A program made the translations under genes and the position numbers. A stretch of 6,452 bases of DNA from Frankia sp. (lineage in GTDB: Bacteria; Actinomycetota; Actinomycetes; Frankiales; Frankiaceae): the NCBI GenBank assembly GCA_019689615.1, contig JADGHD010000297.1:1-6452 (forward strand), in the 5' to 3' direction. The notes under the pieces are model-generated. The model made no database searches and had not been told where the DNA came from. It saw nothing but the letters and a program-made list of their open reading frames with translations. Below are positions 6,450 through 6,452 of the stretch, one piece after another (position 1 is the first letter of the stretch; each line of letters starts with the position of its first letter).

Positions 6450-6452
6450 ATG

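Noticed and set aside
6423..6451. Plus-strand promoter-like pair TTGACC and TCCGAT, 17 bases apart.
   Set aside because: The -10 match is poor, it overlaps the better minus-strand candidate, and no plus-strand gene can be seen to its right.

Overview
The window is very GC-rich, with GC strongly favoured at third codon positions, overlapping start/stop junctions and GTG starts. This points to a high-GC actinomycete. A Frankia-like soil actinomycete would fit, but that is an impression from gene style, not a proven assignment. All four intact genes are on the minus strand, so they are transcribed from the right end of the window towards the left.

Right to left: a flavodoxin-fold NAD(P)H-dependent FMN reductase (5699-6364) is followed after 19 nt by a lipoprotein substrate-binding protein of the Leu/Ile/Val-type ABC family (4393-5679). 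A strong GC hairpin (4344-4381) lies just past that stop. Next is a 457-nt gap (3936-4392) with no intact gene. On its plus strand it carries a frameshifted relic of the C-terminal half of a CAP/SCP-domain protein (about 4127-4323). Then comes a large gene (909-3933/3935) encoding one polypeptide in which LivH permease, LivM permease and LivG ATPase domains are fused. A separate LivF-type ATPase gene (94-912) overlaps its stop codon by 4 nt (GTGA). Positions 1-93 hold no feature I can support.

Together the genes encode a complete branched-chain-amino-acid-type (HAAT) importer. The lipoprotein captures ligand outside the membrane, the fused protein supplies both membrane domains and one ATPase, and LivF supplies the second ATPase. 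One fused chain plus one LivF would make a full four-domain transporter. The real substrate cannot be read from sequence, because this family also transports amides, urea and aromatic or other carboxylic compounds. The flavin reductase in the same apparent operon as the binding protein hints at a link between uptake and a flavin-dependent oxidation, but this is inference.

I found no mobile element, CRISPR array, RNA gene or defence system. The least ordinary points are the triple HMG fusion, the CAP-domain relic splitting the transport locus, and the reductase/binding-protein pairing.
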